A model generated the notes under the pieces. That model searched no databases and was not told where the DNA came from. It saw only the letters and a list, made by a program, of their open reading frames with translations. 63,674 bases of DNA from SIG607 sp045537575 (GTDB taxonomy: Bacteria > Bacillota > Clostridia > Oscillospirales > Acutalibacteraceae), in the NCBI GenBank assembly GCA_045537575.1, contig JAZSPU010000033.1, forward strand, positions 1-63,674, in the 5' to 3' direction. The position numbers and the translations under genes were made by a program. Below, piece after piece: positions 16,765 through 25,692 of the stretch (positions are counted from its first letter, which is position 1; each line of letters begins with the position of its first letter).

Positions 16765-16790
16765 AACACCCGAAGTTCCCTTCGGGTGTT
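16765..16790. terminator. Bidirectional terminator between the small ORF and acpP
   Basis: AACACCCGAAG/CTTCGGGTGTT-type stem with T tracts on both sides; it serves the plus-strand small ORF and the minus-strand acpP gene. Confidence 0.88.
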
Positions 16791-16805
16791 TTTACATTAT
16801 GTAAT

Positions 16806-17033
16806 TTATTTATTTGCTTCAATAAATGCAACTACGTCGCCGATAGTTTTCATCTTTTCGATTTCCTCATCGGGAATATCTACACCGAACTCATCTTCCA
16901 AAGCCATAAGCATTTCAACAACATCAAGGCTGTCTGCGTTAAGGTCTTCATTAAGTCTGGTTTCAGCAGTAATGGTTTCAGCATCAATTTCAAGTTGCTC
17001 AGCAACAATTTCTTTAAGTCTTTCGAGAATCAT
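16806..17033 (-). CDS. acpP: Acyl carrier protein
   Basis: Carrier of fatty-acyl intermediates on a phosphopantetheine arm. The frame opens at 17156, but the ATG at 17031-17033 follows AAGGAGT at good spacing and gives a normal 75-residue acidic helical protein (ILERLKEIVAEQLEID start). The attachment serine is Ser35 in LNADSLDVVEM. It is a single gene here, not beside other fab genes; a role in another acyl pathway is possible but not indicated. Confidence 0.94.
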   Translation of the reverse strand: MILERLKEIVAEQLEIDAETITAETRLNEDLNADSLDVVEMLMALEDEFGVDIPDEEIEKMKTIGDVVAFIEANK

Positions 17034-17084
17034 TTGAATACTCCTTTTAATTAAGTGATAATAAACAATATGTTTACTAAGAAA

Positions 17085-17113
17085 ATAATATGAAAAAATT
17101 AGGCTTTTGTCAA
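17085..17113 (-). promoter_or_regulatory. acpP promoter
   Basis: TTGACA (17108-17113), 17-bp spacer, TATTAT (17085-17090) on the minus strand. Confidence 0.8.
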
Positions 17114-17150
17114 TAGTTTTTTTCTTTTTTGCAAAGAAAACAAAATATGG

Positions 17151-17179
17151 TTGCAAAAATTCCTTATATAAAGTATAAT
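17151..17179 (+). promoter_or_regulatory. proS promoter
   Basis: TTGCAA (17151-17156), 17-bp spacer, TATAAT (17174-17179) on the plus strand; no T-box fits in the short leader. Confidence 0.78.
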
Positions 17180-17212
17180 GTCTTATGATATTTATTTAGT
17201 ATGGTGATATAA

Positions 17213-18646
17213 ATGGCAAAAGAAAAATTAGTTAAAGAAATTACATCTATGGATGAAGATTTCGCAAAATGGTACACCGACGTTGTATCAAAAGCAGAAC
17301 TTATGGATTACTCTTCTGTTAAGGGTTGTATGATTATACGTCCTTACGGTTGGGCAATTTGGGAAAACATTCAAAGAATAATGGACGGAATGTTTAAGGA
17401 AACAGGCCACGAAAACGTATCTATGCCTATGTTCATTCCCGAAGGACTTTTGCAAAAAGAAAAAGACCACGTTGAAGGTTTTGCTCCCGAGGTTGCATGG
17501 GTAACCCACGGCGGTAACGAAAAGCTTGAAGAAAAGCTCTGCGTTCGTCCTACCTCCGAAACCCTTTTCTGTGACCACTACAAAAACATCATTCATTCCT
17601 GGAGAGACCTTCCCAAGCTTTATAATCAATGGTGCAGTGTTGTAAGATGGGAAAAGACCACCCGTCCCTTCCTTCGTTCCCGTGAATTTCATTGGCAGGA
17701 AGGCCACACAATCCACGCTACTGCCGAAGAGGCTCAGGCTGAAACCATTCAGATGCTCAACGTATATGCCGAATTTGCTGAGAAGTATCTGGCTATCCCC
17801 GTTATAAAGGGTGTTAAAACCGAAAAAGAACGTTTTGCAGGCGCAGTTAATACATACACAATAGAAGCTATGATGCACGACGGAAAGGCGCTTCAAAGCG
17901 GTACCTCCCATTTCTTTGGCGACGGCTTTGCAAAGGCATTCGGCATCCAGTTTACCGATAAAGAAAACAAGCTTTCCACACCTTTCCAGACCTCTTGGGG
18001 TGTTTCCACCCGTCTTATCGGCGCTATAATAATGACACACGGCGACGATAACGGACTAGTGCTTCCCCCTGCTGTTGCTCCTATACAGCTTGTAATTGTA
18101 CCCATTGCTTCCCATAAGGAAGGGGTTACCGAAAAGGCAACAGAAGTTTACGAGAGAATGAAAAAGGTCTGCAGAGCAAAAATTGACAACACAGACAACT
18201 CTCCCGGTTGGAAGTTTGCCGAATACGAGATGAAGGGTGTTCCCCTCCGTCTTGAGCTGGGCCCCCGCGATATTGAAAACAATCAATGTGTTCTTGTTCG
18301 CAGAGATAACGGCGAAAAGACCATAGTAAGCCTTGATAATCTTGAAGAAGAGGTACTAAGACTTCTTGATGCTGTTCGTGACGGACTTTATAATAAAGCT
18401 CTTGCCAACAGAAGCGAGAAAACCTATAAAGCCACCACCCTTGAAGAAATGATCCAAATTGCCGACACAAAGCCCGGATTTATAAAGGCTATGTGGTGCG
18501 GAGACAGAGCTTGCGAAGAAGCCCTTAAAGAAAAAGCAGGCGTTTCTTCAAGATGTATGCCCTTTGAACAGGACAAAATTAGTGACAAATGTGTTTGTTG
18601 CTCAAAACCCGCAAAGCAGATGGTATTCTGGGGCAAAGCATATTAA
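17213..18646 (+). CDS. proS: Prolyl-tRNA synthetase, type 3 (short, archaeal/eukaryote-like)
   Basis: Class II synthetase that charges tRNA-Pro. The 477-residue size, lack of the bacterial INS editing insertion between motifs 2 and 3, and a zinc-binding-like cysteine C terminus (CGDRACEEAL ... CVCCSKPAKQMVFWGKAY) mark the type 3 form. Catalytic motifs: RPTSETLFC, the motif 2 segment RWEKTTRPFLRSREFHWQEGHT, and motif 3 STRLIGAIIMTHGDDNGLVLP. The ribosome site is weak (GGTGAT). A strong terminator follows. Confidence 0.96.
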   Translation: MAKEKLVKEITSMDEDFAKWYTDVVSKAELMDYSSVKGCMIIRPYGWAIWENIQRIMDGMFKETGHENVSMPMFIPEGLLQKEKDHVEGFAPEVAWVTHGGNEKLEEKLCVRPTSETLFCDHYKNIIHSWRDLPKLYNQWCSVVRWEKTTRPFLRSREFHWQEGHTIHATAEEAQAETIQMLNVYAEFAEKYLAIPVIKGVKTEKERFAGAVNTYTIEAMMHDGKALQSGTSHFFGDGFAKAFGIQFTDKENKLSTPFQTSWGVSTRLIGAIIMTHGDDNGLVLPPAVAPIQLVIVPIASHKEGVTEKATEVYERMKKVCRAKIDNTDNSPGWKFAEYEMKGVPLRLELGPRDIENNQCVLVRRDNGEKTIVSLDNLEEEVLRLLDAVRDGLYNKALANRSEKTYKATTLEEMIQIADTKPGFIKAMWCGDRACEEALKEKAGVSSRCMPFEQDKISDKCVCCSKPAKQMVFWGKAY

Positions 18647-18650
18647 AGTT

Positions 18651-18684
18651 AAATACCGTAAACTCTGTCGAGTTTACGGTATTT
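18651..18684. terminator. Bidirectional terminator after proS
   Basis: A 14-bp perfect stem (AAATACCGTAAACT and its complement) with a 6-nt loop and T tracts on both strands, between proS and the convergent small gene. Confidence 0.92.
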
Positions 18685-18686
18685 TT

Positions 18687-18902
18687 TTACTGTCTTTCAA
18701 GGTCGCTTAATCGGTGATTTATCACTTTAATCTTTTCTTCGATAACCGGAACGCGTCTTGCAAAATTATTATGAACTTCAACCTTCTTTTCAAGTTCACT
18801 TATGCGATAATTGGTAAGCTTTGCCGATGCTACAATACCGCCCAAGGTTCCCATCATAGTTCCAAGAAAAGAAATAAGCGCAATAAGTATTTCTTTATTC
18901 AT
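18687..18902 (-). CDS. Small membrane-anchored coiled-coil protein
   Basis: The 71-residue product has an N-terminal membrane helix (EILIALISFLGTMMGTLGGI, about 4-23) and a C-terminal predicted coiled coil (SELEKKVEVHNNFARRVPVI, then EEKIKVINHRLSDLERQ). This layout resembles phage XhlA/holin-accessory proteins and their chromosomal relatives, but no lysis genes are nearby, so function is left open. AAGGAGG precedes the ATG. It ends at the shared proS terminator. Confidence 0.75.
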   Translation of the reverse strand: MNKEILIALISFLGTMMGTLGGIVASAKLTNYRISELEKKVEVHNNFARRVPVIEEKIKVINHRLSDLERQ

Positions 18903-18941
18903 TTTTTCCTCCTTTTTTATGCCTTACACTCTAATTATAAT

Positions 18942-19130
18942 GGTTTAAGTTAGTCGAAACAGAAACCAAGGTTTTTGTTTCGACCGCAAATATGTAATTT
19001 GCGATCAAATTATCCGTGATAATTTGACTAAACCCATTGCAATGAGTATGGTGCACAATTAAATTCTTTAAAAATTAATTGTGCAAAGCCGACAAAATCG
19101 GCTTGTCGAAGCGCTTATTAGCGTTTCGAC
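18942..19130. repeat. Dense array of back-to-back hairpins
   Basis: This gene-free stretch is almost entirely inverted repeats: 18953-18984 (arms GTCGAAACA/TGTTTCGAC), 18985-19003 (CGCAAAT/ATTTGCG), 19005-19027 (TCAAATTATC/GATAATTTGA), a closing stem GGTTTA (18942-18947)/TAAACC (19029-19034) that would enclose those three, a CATTGCAATG palindrome (19035-19044), 19052-19085 (TGCACAATTAA/TTAATTGTGCA), 19086-19104 (AAGCCGA/TCGGCTT) and 19105-19130 (GTCGAAGCGCT/AGCGTTTCGAC). The first and last hairpins share GTCGAA/TTCGAC ends. It could be an intergenic mosaic repeat or a structured RNA; no coding frame was seen. Confidence 0.8.
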
Positions 19131-19190
19131 AAACTATAATCATTATACACCGTTAATTTGCGACATTCACCGACATCTTTTAAAAAAATA

Positions 19191-19214
19191 ACCCGAAAAC
19201 CTAGGTTTTCGGGT
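19191..19214 (-). terminator. Terminator after the VanW-family gene
   Basis: A 24-bp perfect palindrome centred on CCTAGG (arms ACCCGAAAACC/GGTTTTCGGGT), with a seven-U run on the minus strand beyond it. Confidence 0.85.
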
Positions 19215-19221
19215 TTTAGTA

Positions 19222-20802
19222 TTAAGCTGCTTGCTGTGTTGTATCATCAGGACTGGGAGTAGGCTCGGGATCTGGGGTTACAGGTGGAGTCACGGGAGTT
19301 TCACTGCTGGTTCCACCCTCACTACTGCTTCCTTCACTGCTACTTTCATCATTATTTCCTTCACTGCTGCTTCCTTCACTGCTTTCAGAAGAAGAAGCGT
19401 TAGGATCTTTAAGGGAATATCTTGAACTTATAAGCTGTTCACGTTTAATAACCTTGCCGTCTTTCCAAAGAATTCTGTAAGCAGCAACGTCATAGTAGCT
19501 TCCGGGAACTCGCTTTACTGTGCTGCTTTCAAAGGTAATATCGTCAAAGGTATTATCAGGGCAGCCGTAAATATTAACTATAAGTTTTTTGCCCTCCATA
19601 ATACATTGAATATATACAGGATAACCCGTATCATTTTTCAGCTTAAGGTCTTTATTGGGATAGTCAACCGTAGCATCAAAGCCAACCTTACAGTAGGTTG
19701 ATGGATAGGTATGATTATATCGTGTATCAATAGTAAGATTTGCGCGAAGAGCCGCGTTGTAAATAGTGGTACTTGCCTGACAAATACCTCCGCCGTAACC
19801 GTTAGTAAACTGACCGCCGGAAATAACCTTTGCAGGTACCCAACCGCCTGAAGCCAAGTTACTGTTACCGGTACAGGTATTAAAGGACCAAATAGCGCCG
19901 GGTTCAATTACACTTCCGTCGCAAAGTCCCATAGCCTTCTTCATATTAAATGTAGAAGCTGAACTAGCGGTAGATGTAGTAGAAAAAGTACCGATAATCT
20001 GAATTTTTTCTTTAAGCTTAGCAACGGTTATCTCTGCTTTTATAGGATCATTTGTAGCAATGATTTCACCAGTTTTTTGACCGCTTGCAATAAAGGTTTC
20101 TATATCGTTTTTGATATTTTCAACAGTAATATTAATACCGTCTTTTTCTTCTTCAAACTCAACTCCCGAAGCCTTTACGCCTTTAAAGGTAGCGTTAACG
20201 GGATCCTGCTTAAGTCCGGTCTGAATAGCAGCAATAACGTTTGCCATTTTTTCGGTATCAATATTTACGTCAACAGTAAATGCACTTTGGGCGTAATCGA
20301 ATATCGTTTCACCGCGCATTATAGCAACACAGTATTCTTTAGCCTCTTTAAGAGCCTCGGTGCTATCAATAGAGAACACAATATCCTTGCCCTCAAGCTG
20401 ATAGCTTTTATCTCTGGCAGTAATTTTTATACTATAGGCAGTTTTATCATTATCCTGAGCTTTGTTTATAGCACGTTTTGCCTGATTTTTAGTCATACCG
20501 CCTACATCTACACCGTTGATAGTTATGCCATCAAAATAACGGAAGCCCGCTCCTTGATACATACCAATCTTTGCAAAAACAGTGGGCATCGGCTTTTCGC
20601 CGCTTCTCCAAGGGGCAGAAACAAAATGCATAATACCAAAGAACAAAGCAATTACTACCAAAACACTTGCAACTATAATTACCGGTGTTTTAATTTTTTG
20701 AAAATCTAATTTATTTTTTTCTTTTTTAGTTCTTGCCTTTTTCTCATCAGCATCAGCCATTACAAAACCTTCGTTTTCATTTTTCAATGAATTGTTAGCC
20801 AT
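19222..20802 (-). CDS. VanW-family cell-surface protein
   Basis: Membrane-anchored, mostly extracellular protein of 526 residues. A lysine-rich N terminus is followed by one membrane helix (about 38-62: TPVIIVASVLVVIALFFGIM). Next come peptidoglycan-binding-like/VanW-associated domains (about 95-260), the VanW domain (about 285-420, with PGAIWSFNTCTGNSNLASGG, GGGICQASTTIYNAALRANL and YNHTYPSTYC), a short beta domain and a low-complexity Ser/Glu/Pro/Thr tail from about 470. VanW proteins occur in some vancomycin-resistance clusters, but this general clostridial form does not imply resistance. Role in the wall is inferred. Confidence 0.88.
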   Translation of the reverse strand: MANNSLKNENEGFVMADADEKKARTKKEKNKLDFQKIKTPVIIVASVLVVIALFFGIMHFVSAPWRSGEKPMPTVFAKIGMYQGAGFRYFDGITINGVDVGGMTKNQAKRAINKAQDNDKTAYSIKITARDKSYQLEGKDIVFSIDSTEALKEAKEYCVAIMRGETIFDYAQSAFTVDVNIDTEKMANVIAAIQTGLKQDPVNATFKGVKASGVEFEEEKDGINITVENIKNDIETFIASGQKTGEIIATNDPIKAEITVAKLKEKIQIIGTFSTTSTASSASTFNMKKAMGLCDGSVIEPGAIWSFNTCTGNSNLASGGWVPAKVISGGQFTNGYGGGICQASTTIYNAALRANLTIDTRYNHTYPSTYCKVGFDATVDYPNKDLKLKNDTGYPVYIQCIMEGKKLIVNIYGCPDNTFDDITFESSTVKRVPGSYYDVAAYRILWKDGKVIKREQLISSRYSLKDPNASSSESSEGSSSEGNNDESSSEGSSSEGGTSSETPVTPPVTPDPEPTPSPDDTTQQAA

Positions 20803-20930
20803 AAGTACACTCCATTATAAATTTAATATGTTGTCACACAAAGTAATGATACACTATCTCCCGCAAAAAATAAAGCATTTTTTTAAAATGCAACAAAATT
20901 GTAATTATTTGATTAGTAAAATTGCATAAA

Positions 20931-20966
20931 GAAGCCCCGATAAACCTAGGAATTATCGGGACTTCT
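20931..20966 (-). terminator. Terminator after the esterase gene
   Basis: GAAGCCCCGATAAA and its near-complement AATTATCGGGACTTC form a long stem, with a U-rich stretch following on the minus strand. The rest of the 174-nt gap (20803-20976) is AT-rich upstream sequence of the VanW gene with no clear operator. Confidence 0.82.
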
Positions 20967-20976
20967 TATAATTTTA

Positions 20977-23900
20977 TTACTGAAGCACGTTTGCTTTCAA
21001 GAAATCTTCCAGAGCTTTTGCTATAACTCGCTGCTGAGCAGCATCGGGATGTCCGTTTTCGCCTGCATTCATACCATCCGGTACGTCACACAGGAAATAT
21101 CCTTGCTCACTTCCGCCGCAAGCGGTTATCGCTCTGTTTGCGGCTTCACGGTATTTATTGGTCATACCGCCCGAAACCCAAACGATTTTAGCATTAGGAT
21201 TATAGGATTTAACCTTTTCAATAAGAGCCTTCATACCATTTGCAAGTTCCTTAGTTTTTGCTTCACTATTAATGCCGCCCAAACCTGCATTATCGTTTGT
21301 GCCAAGATAAAGCACTACTACGTCTGCCTGACGAGATTCATTATAGGGTGTAGAAGAGCTTCTCCAACTATTTTCAAGATGGTAAGAATTAAACCAGTCA
21401 CAGTTAACCCCCTTAGCACCGCCTGAGTTAACATAGGCGCCTATTCCGCTTCTTGAACGGATTCTCCAATCAACCCCCATATTTTGAGCCGAAAGGAAAG
21501 CATATGAATTTGTACCGTCGTGCGCCCAACCGTCAGGAGTTCTGTGAACACCGATACCGGTAGTAATTGAGTCACCGATATATTCAATAAGAATATCCGC
21601 TTCCTCGCTTTCGTAAAGCTGGCCCGCCATATTAAAGCCTGTTATAACAGCGGCGCCGCCAATACAGGCTTCCTGCTGACGAATAAAACGAATGTCCTTC
21701 TTATCGGGATAATTACCAACGTTAAAGGTAACAGAGTATTTGCCCTTAGAAACAAGAACAGGCTTAAGCTGGTCGGTAATGCATTTTCCGTCAATGTAAA
21801 GTGTAAACTTATGACTTTCTATATTTGTTCCCGCTTCAAGATAAACGGTAACATCGCCTACTGCCTTTGCATTAAGAACAAGCGCAGAACCGTTCCAGTC
21901 GAAAGTATAACCTGACGAGACCTTTTCATTAGCGCCCATAAGACGCGCTTTAGCCATTACGTCAGAGTCGGTAAGAAAATAATCTTTCCTTACTTTTTCA
22001 AGACTGTTATAACCCGTTACATCATCAATACAATAAGTATGAATATCGGAATAGTGCACACTGCCGTCGCTAAGTACAACGTAACCTCTAGCCTTTACCC
22101 TACGGTCATCTGTAAGGCCAAAATTGATAGTATATGCGCTGTAGGTCAAAACACCCTTTTCATAGTTCCAACAGCTGTCAAGATTTTCGGTTTTTTCGTT
22201 TTTAATAACCTTTGAGTTTTCTCTCACTAATTCTTCATTACTGCTGTCTGCCGCAATAAGAATTCCGCGGGCAATTACCTTATAGGCTTTACCGCCAAAG
22301 AGCAGATTGCCGCTATCATCAGCATTATAGCCAAAATAGAAGCGCATAGCCTGTTTTCCTTCAGATTGTGCTACATCATCCTTAAGCACCGAAACGCCCT
22401 TTGTTTCTACTGCCTTACAAATTGAGAAGGCATCCATATAAACGCTTCTGTTTGTATCGTTTATATTGGCATTTACAACTACGGCAGGGATACAGAAGGT
22501 TTCATCAACAAAATCTGCAGTAAGGTCAACGTAAACCATAGTCCATTCGTTTTTTACGTCTGCCCCCTTAATCGTTATGGTATTTTTATCCGAAATGGGC
22601 GCGAATTGGTTGATATTTTTAGCATTAACAAAGCTGAATGTCAAATCCTGCGTACTGCTTCCTTCCGCTTTGTATGCAAAAGAAAGTCTGTAAGAAGTCT
22701 TATCCTTTAATAAAACACCGTTGCTTATATCGGCTATCTTCTTGCTTACAGCATTATCGGTTTGCTTAAAGAGTAATGCTTTATCACTCATATAACCGCC
22801 GGTTACAATTTTAAAGTTTTTAGCATCAAAGCCCGTATAGTTATTAAGGCTCCATTCAGCCTGATGGAAAATACCATTAGCATCGGTATAGCCTTTATCA
22901 AAACGGCTTATGACATAACCGTTAGAGTTATCATAATATCCGTCTTTTGCTACTAGGGAATTATTTTCAAATCCACAATAGCTTTGCTGATCGCTTAAAT
23001 ATTCTATTGCTTTTCCGTATTTAAGATAGAAATAGGTAAGACGCTCATTGGTAAAATATAAATTATCAGCATTAGCAACAAGCTTAGTACATTCTTTATC
23101 ATAATACCAATCGCCGCCGCTTATGGTATTACCTGTACCGTCAATGTTATATACTTCTCTTGAGCCCTCAACCTTCGGCAGATTTATTTTAGTTTCAATT
23201 TCTCCGCCCATATAGGTGGCATTGCCAAATTCATCAACAATAGCAATACCGGGGACTTCTTCAACGGTATAATCGTCAAAGTAAATTTCAACGTCGGCAT
23301 CCTTTTCAAGATACAGCCACATATGAACTAAATTACGGTCAGCACCGCTATGCTGAGCAAAGGTTACAGGGGCTCTTACAATATAAGAAACAGTAGTCCA
23401 ATCATTTGTAGGAGCAGATATGGTAGCGCCGAGGGTGGTACTGTCAGCGCCTCCCGTCCATTGATTACCGGCTATCGCCATAAGCCAACCGAGTCTTACG
23501 GGGGTATCAACCTTTACAGCCTTATAGGAAACTGTAACCTTGTAGTATGCTCCTGCTAAAACCTTGATAACAGTATTTGGATAAATAGCATTATACTGAG
23601 CATATGAGAAGGTTTTAGAATCTTTGTGATTATCTCCCCTGCAGTAAGAATCTTTAACGTGGTCGTATTTAACTACGTTACCGCTTCCGCCCACACTTTT
23701 ACCGTCAATAACCGATATATTATTTTTTCTGAACCTTCCGTCTTCGGTTATAGAATCGGTGTCCTCCATAAGATAAAAAAGCATCGTGGGATCTTCAGGG
23801 TAGTTTTCAAATCCGGAATAATGAATAGTTGTATCAATAGGACTTACAGCATCCGTTTTAGTCTTTTCTTCTATTCTGAATTCGTCGAAATAAACCTCGC

Positions 23901-25551
23901 ACTCGGTGGTATTGTTATTTGCAGTATTACGCACAAAAAGGAAAAGATTATCATATCCTGACACCAGTTCCCCTGTTTTCAGATAGATTTCCCCTACACG
24001 CCAACTGCCTGCCGCCGCATTTGAAATAGTAACAGCCTGAGAGTCATAATTTATACGGTTAGCTGTAACCCAAAAGTTCGCGTTTGCCGTCATGGGCAAA
24101 ATACTCACACCGCATTTACTGTCTTTGGAAACAAAATAACGGAAGGTTATTCTGTATTCTTTGTTACTCTTAATTTTCCATAAATCTATATTATGCTCAA
24201 GCGCTGCATACCCTCGACTTAAATAATATGTATTGGGTTTCCACTGAGGAGCAGTTGTGCCCGTTAATTGAACGTATTCACCGGTTGTATTGTCATAGGT
24301 GCTATACATTGTAAAGCCATCTGCCCAGTTATACGGCTGACTCTCGCTTAGCGCATATTCCACGTTTTTATAACGAATAGATTTGCTGCCCGAAAATGCA
24401 AATTCATCGGTTATTCTAACGTGTGTTGAAACACTTGAAGAATCATAACGTTTATGATTCTCAAAGCCAAAAACATCACGCTGATATGCATAAACGGTCA
24501 AAGCGCCTGCCGTCATCTTTTCGGGAGCGGGAATATATTCATCAGGTGAAAGCGACCAAACTAAGTCTCCCTTATGATTAGGGGTAAGGGCAGGATATTT
24601 AACCTCTTCGCCCGGAGTAAAGTTTTCCGAAGTCTGACTGCTGCCATTAATAAAGGTAGCTTTTGGCGGATCAAGTATAACTTCAATTTCAACTATTTCC
24701 CATACGTTAGTATAGGTTTTGCCGTCAACCGTAAAGGTTCCGCCACTGCCGTTAACGGTAAAATAGTTATTATATGTACGGGTATCTATCTGTTTATTAT
24801 TTTCCCAAGTCCCCGTTGTGCTGTTCATAACAGAATCCCATACGTCAATTGTAAAGGAACAAGAATCGTTAGCGCTATCATATACCCCATTATTATCGGT
24901 AACAATAGAGCGAGAGCCGTCAAAATATTGATTCTTATTATTACTGTCAAAACTGCTATATACCTTTGCAGAATCTCCCGCATAAAGCATACTGCTTGAC
25001 TGGAAAATATACTTTATATTCTGACGGTCATTAAGCATTCCGTCATAGCTTCCCATAGTAGTAAAAAGTCCCTGTTGCCAATGCACGTCATTCATAGAAA
25101 GAGGTTCATTTGAACATCCCATACCAAAGTGAAGCTGTCCGTAAGCATTAAGGCTTTCAACAAAAAACTTCATTTTTACTGTATAAGAAGCATTAGGGGC
25201 AATTTCAAAGGGAGAGCCGTCCTTTTTAAGCGGAGTCCACTGCCAAGAAGTACTGCCCTTCGACTCAATACGAATAGTATTAAGGGTCTGTCCCGTAGCA
25301 GAGTCAACTATACTATTTTCCTTTAAAGCGGTGTTTCCGTTTGTAGCTTCCCATAAAGGATAGTAGGAATTATTTTTATAGGTTTCCTTCTGCCCCATAG
25401 TGTAATTTCCTCTGGCAGTTCCGTTTTCACCAAAGGTAAATTTATAATAGGTATCTCCCGTATAAGCGGCTTCGGCAGTAGCCGATGCAGGCACCCATAC
25501 AATAGCTAAAAGCATCATAACTGTAATAAGTACGCTTAAAAATTTTTTCAT
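20977..25551 (-). CDS. Large secreted multimodular SGNH/CE2-like carbohydrate esterase
   Basis: A 1,524-residue exported protein. The ATG at 25549-25551 follows AAAGGTG at good spacing and gives a clean signal peptide (MKKFLSVLITVMMLLAIVW, cleavage near ASA-TAEA). About four jelly-roll, CBM4/9-like modules follow (roughly 35-300, 370-570, 580-790, 860-1090); three end in VYFDEFRIEE, IYFDDYTVEE and VYMDAFSICK. Two short InlB-like or linker regions and a conserved export-associated domain (about 1095-1230) separate them. The end resembles CE2: a beta domain (about 1235-1315) and an SGNH hydrolase (about 1320-1524) with IEYIGDSITTG (Ser), LGTNDN and NGHPDAAQQ (catalytic His). Likely deacetylates plant or host glycans. 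No anchor seen. Confidence 0.85.
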   Translation of the reverse strand: MKKFLSVLITVMMLLAIVWVPASATAEAAYTGDTYYKFTFGENGTARGNYTMGQKETYKNNSYYPLWEATNGNTALKENSIVDSATGQTLNTIRIESKGSTSWQWTPLKKDGSPFEIAPNASYTVKMKFFVESLNAYGQLHFGMGCSNEPLSMNDVHWQQGLFTTMGSYDGMLNDRQNIKYIFQSSSMLYAGDSAKVYSSFDSNNKNQYFDGSRSIVTDNNGVYDSANDSCSFTIDVWDSVMNSTTGTWENNKQIDTRTYNNYFTVNGSGGTFTVDGKTYTNVWEIVEIEVILDPPKATFINGSSQTSENFTPGEEVKYPALTPNHKGDLVWSLSPDEYIPAPEKMTAGALTVYAYQRDVFGFENHKRYDSSSVSTHVRITDEFAFSGSKSIRYKNVEYALSESQPYNWADGFTMYSTYDNTTGEYVQLTGTTAPQWKPNTYYLSRGYAALEHNIDLWKIKSNKEYRITFRYFVSKDSKCGVSILPMTANANFWVTANRINYDSQAVTISNAAAGSWRVGEIYLKTGELVSGYDNLFLFVRNTANNNTTECEVYFDEFRIEEKTKTDAVSPIDTTIHYSGFENYPEDPTMLFYLMEDTDSITEDGRFRKNNISVIDGKSVGGSGNVVKYDHVKDSYCRGDNHKDSKTFSYAQYNAIYPNTVIKVLAGAYYKVTVSYKAVKVDTPVRLGWLMAIAGNQWTGGADSTTLGATISAPTNDWTTVSYIVRAPVTFAQHSGADRNLVHMWLYLEKDADVEIYFDDYTVEEVPGIAIVDEFGNATYMGGEIETKINLPKVEGSREVYNIDGTGNTISGGDWYYDKECTKLVANADNLYFTNERLTYFYLKYGKAIEYLSDQQSYCGFENNSLVAKDGYYDNSNGYVISRFDKGYTDANGIFHQAEWSLNNYTGFDAKNFKIVTGGYMSDKALLFKQTDNAVSKKIADISNGVLLKDKTSYRLSFAYKAEGSSTQDLTFSFVNAKNINQFAPISDKNTITIKGADVKNEWTMVYVDLTADFVDETFCIPAVVVNANINDTNRSVYMDAFSICKAVETKGVSVLKDDVAQSEGKQAMRFYFGYNADDSGNLLFGGKAYKVIARGILIAADSSNEELVRENSKVIKNEKTENLDSCWNYEKGVLTYSAYTINFGLTDDRRVKARGYVVLSDGSVHYSDIHTYCIDDVTGYNSLEKVRKDYFLTDSDVMAKARLMGANEKVSSGYTFDWNGSALVLNAKAVGDVTVYLEAGTNIESHKFTLYIDGKCITDQLKPVLVSKGKYSVTFNVGNYPDKKDIRFIRQQEACIGGAAVITGFNMAGQLYESEEADILIEYIGDSITTGIGVHRTPDGWAHDGTNSYAFLSAQNMGVDWRIRSRSGIGAYVNSGGAKGVNCDWFNSYHLENSWRSSSTPYNESRQADVVVLYLGTNDNAGLGGINSEAKTKELANGMKALIEKVKSYNPNAKIVWVSGGMTNKYREAANRAITACGGSEQGYFLCDVPDGMNAGENGHPDAAQQRVIAKALEDFLKANVLQ

Positions 25552-25619
25552 ATTCATCACCTTTCATTTTTCCACAATATTAATTGTATCACATTTTTAA
25601 ACAGAAGGCAAAATAAAAA

Positions 25620-25686
25620 CCGAGACGGTGATATGCGCCTCCAAAAGCATCTAAACTTTTGTCTTCGCGGCAACATATCGTCTCGG
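25620..25686 (-). terminator. Large branched terminator hairpin after mgsA
   Basis: Arms CCGAGACG/CGTCTCGG enclose ATATG/CATAT and an inner CAAAAG/CTTTTG hairpin, 67 nt in all, followed on the minus strand by a U-rich run. It starts 6 nt after the mgsA stop. Its size and inner structure exceed a plain terminator. Confidence 0.7.
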
Positions 25687-25692
25687 ATTTCT

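Noticed and set aside
17288..18040. Long minus-strand frame across proS
   Set aside because: Antisense to the conserved proS catalytic core; composition is that of a mirrored coding sequence.
18687..18902. Prophage remnant suggested by the holin-like small protein
   Set aside because: No phage structural, integrase or lysin genes are nearby; a single small coiled-coil protein is not sufficient.
19222..20802. Vancomycin-resistance gene
   Set aside because: VanW-domain proteins are widespread in Clostridia; no vanHAX-type genes or VanRS are present.
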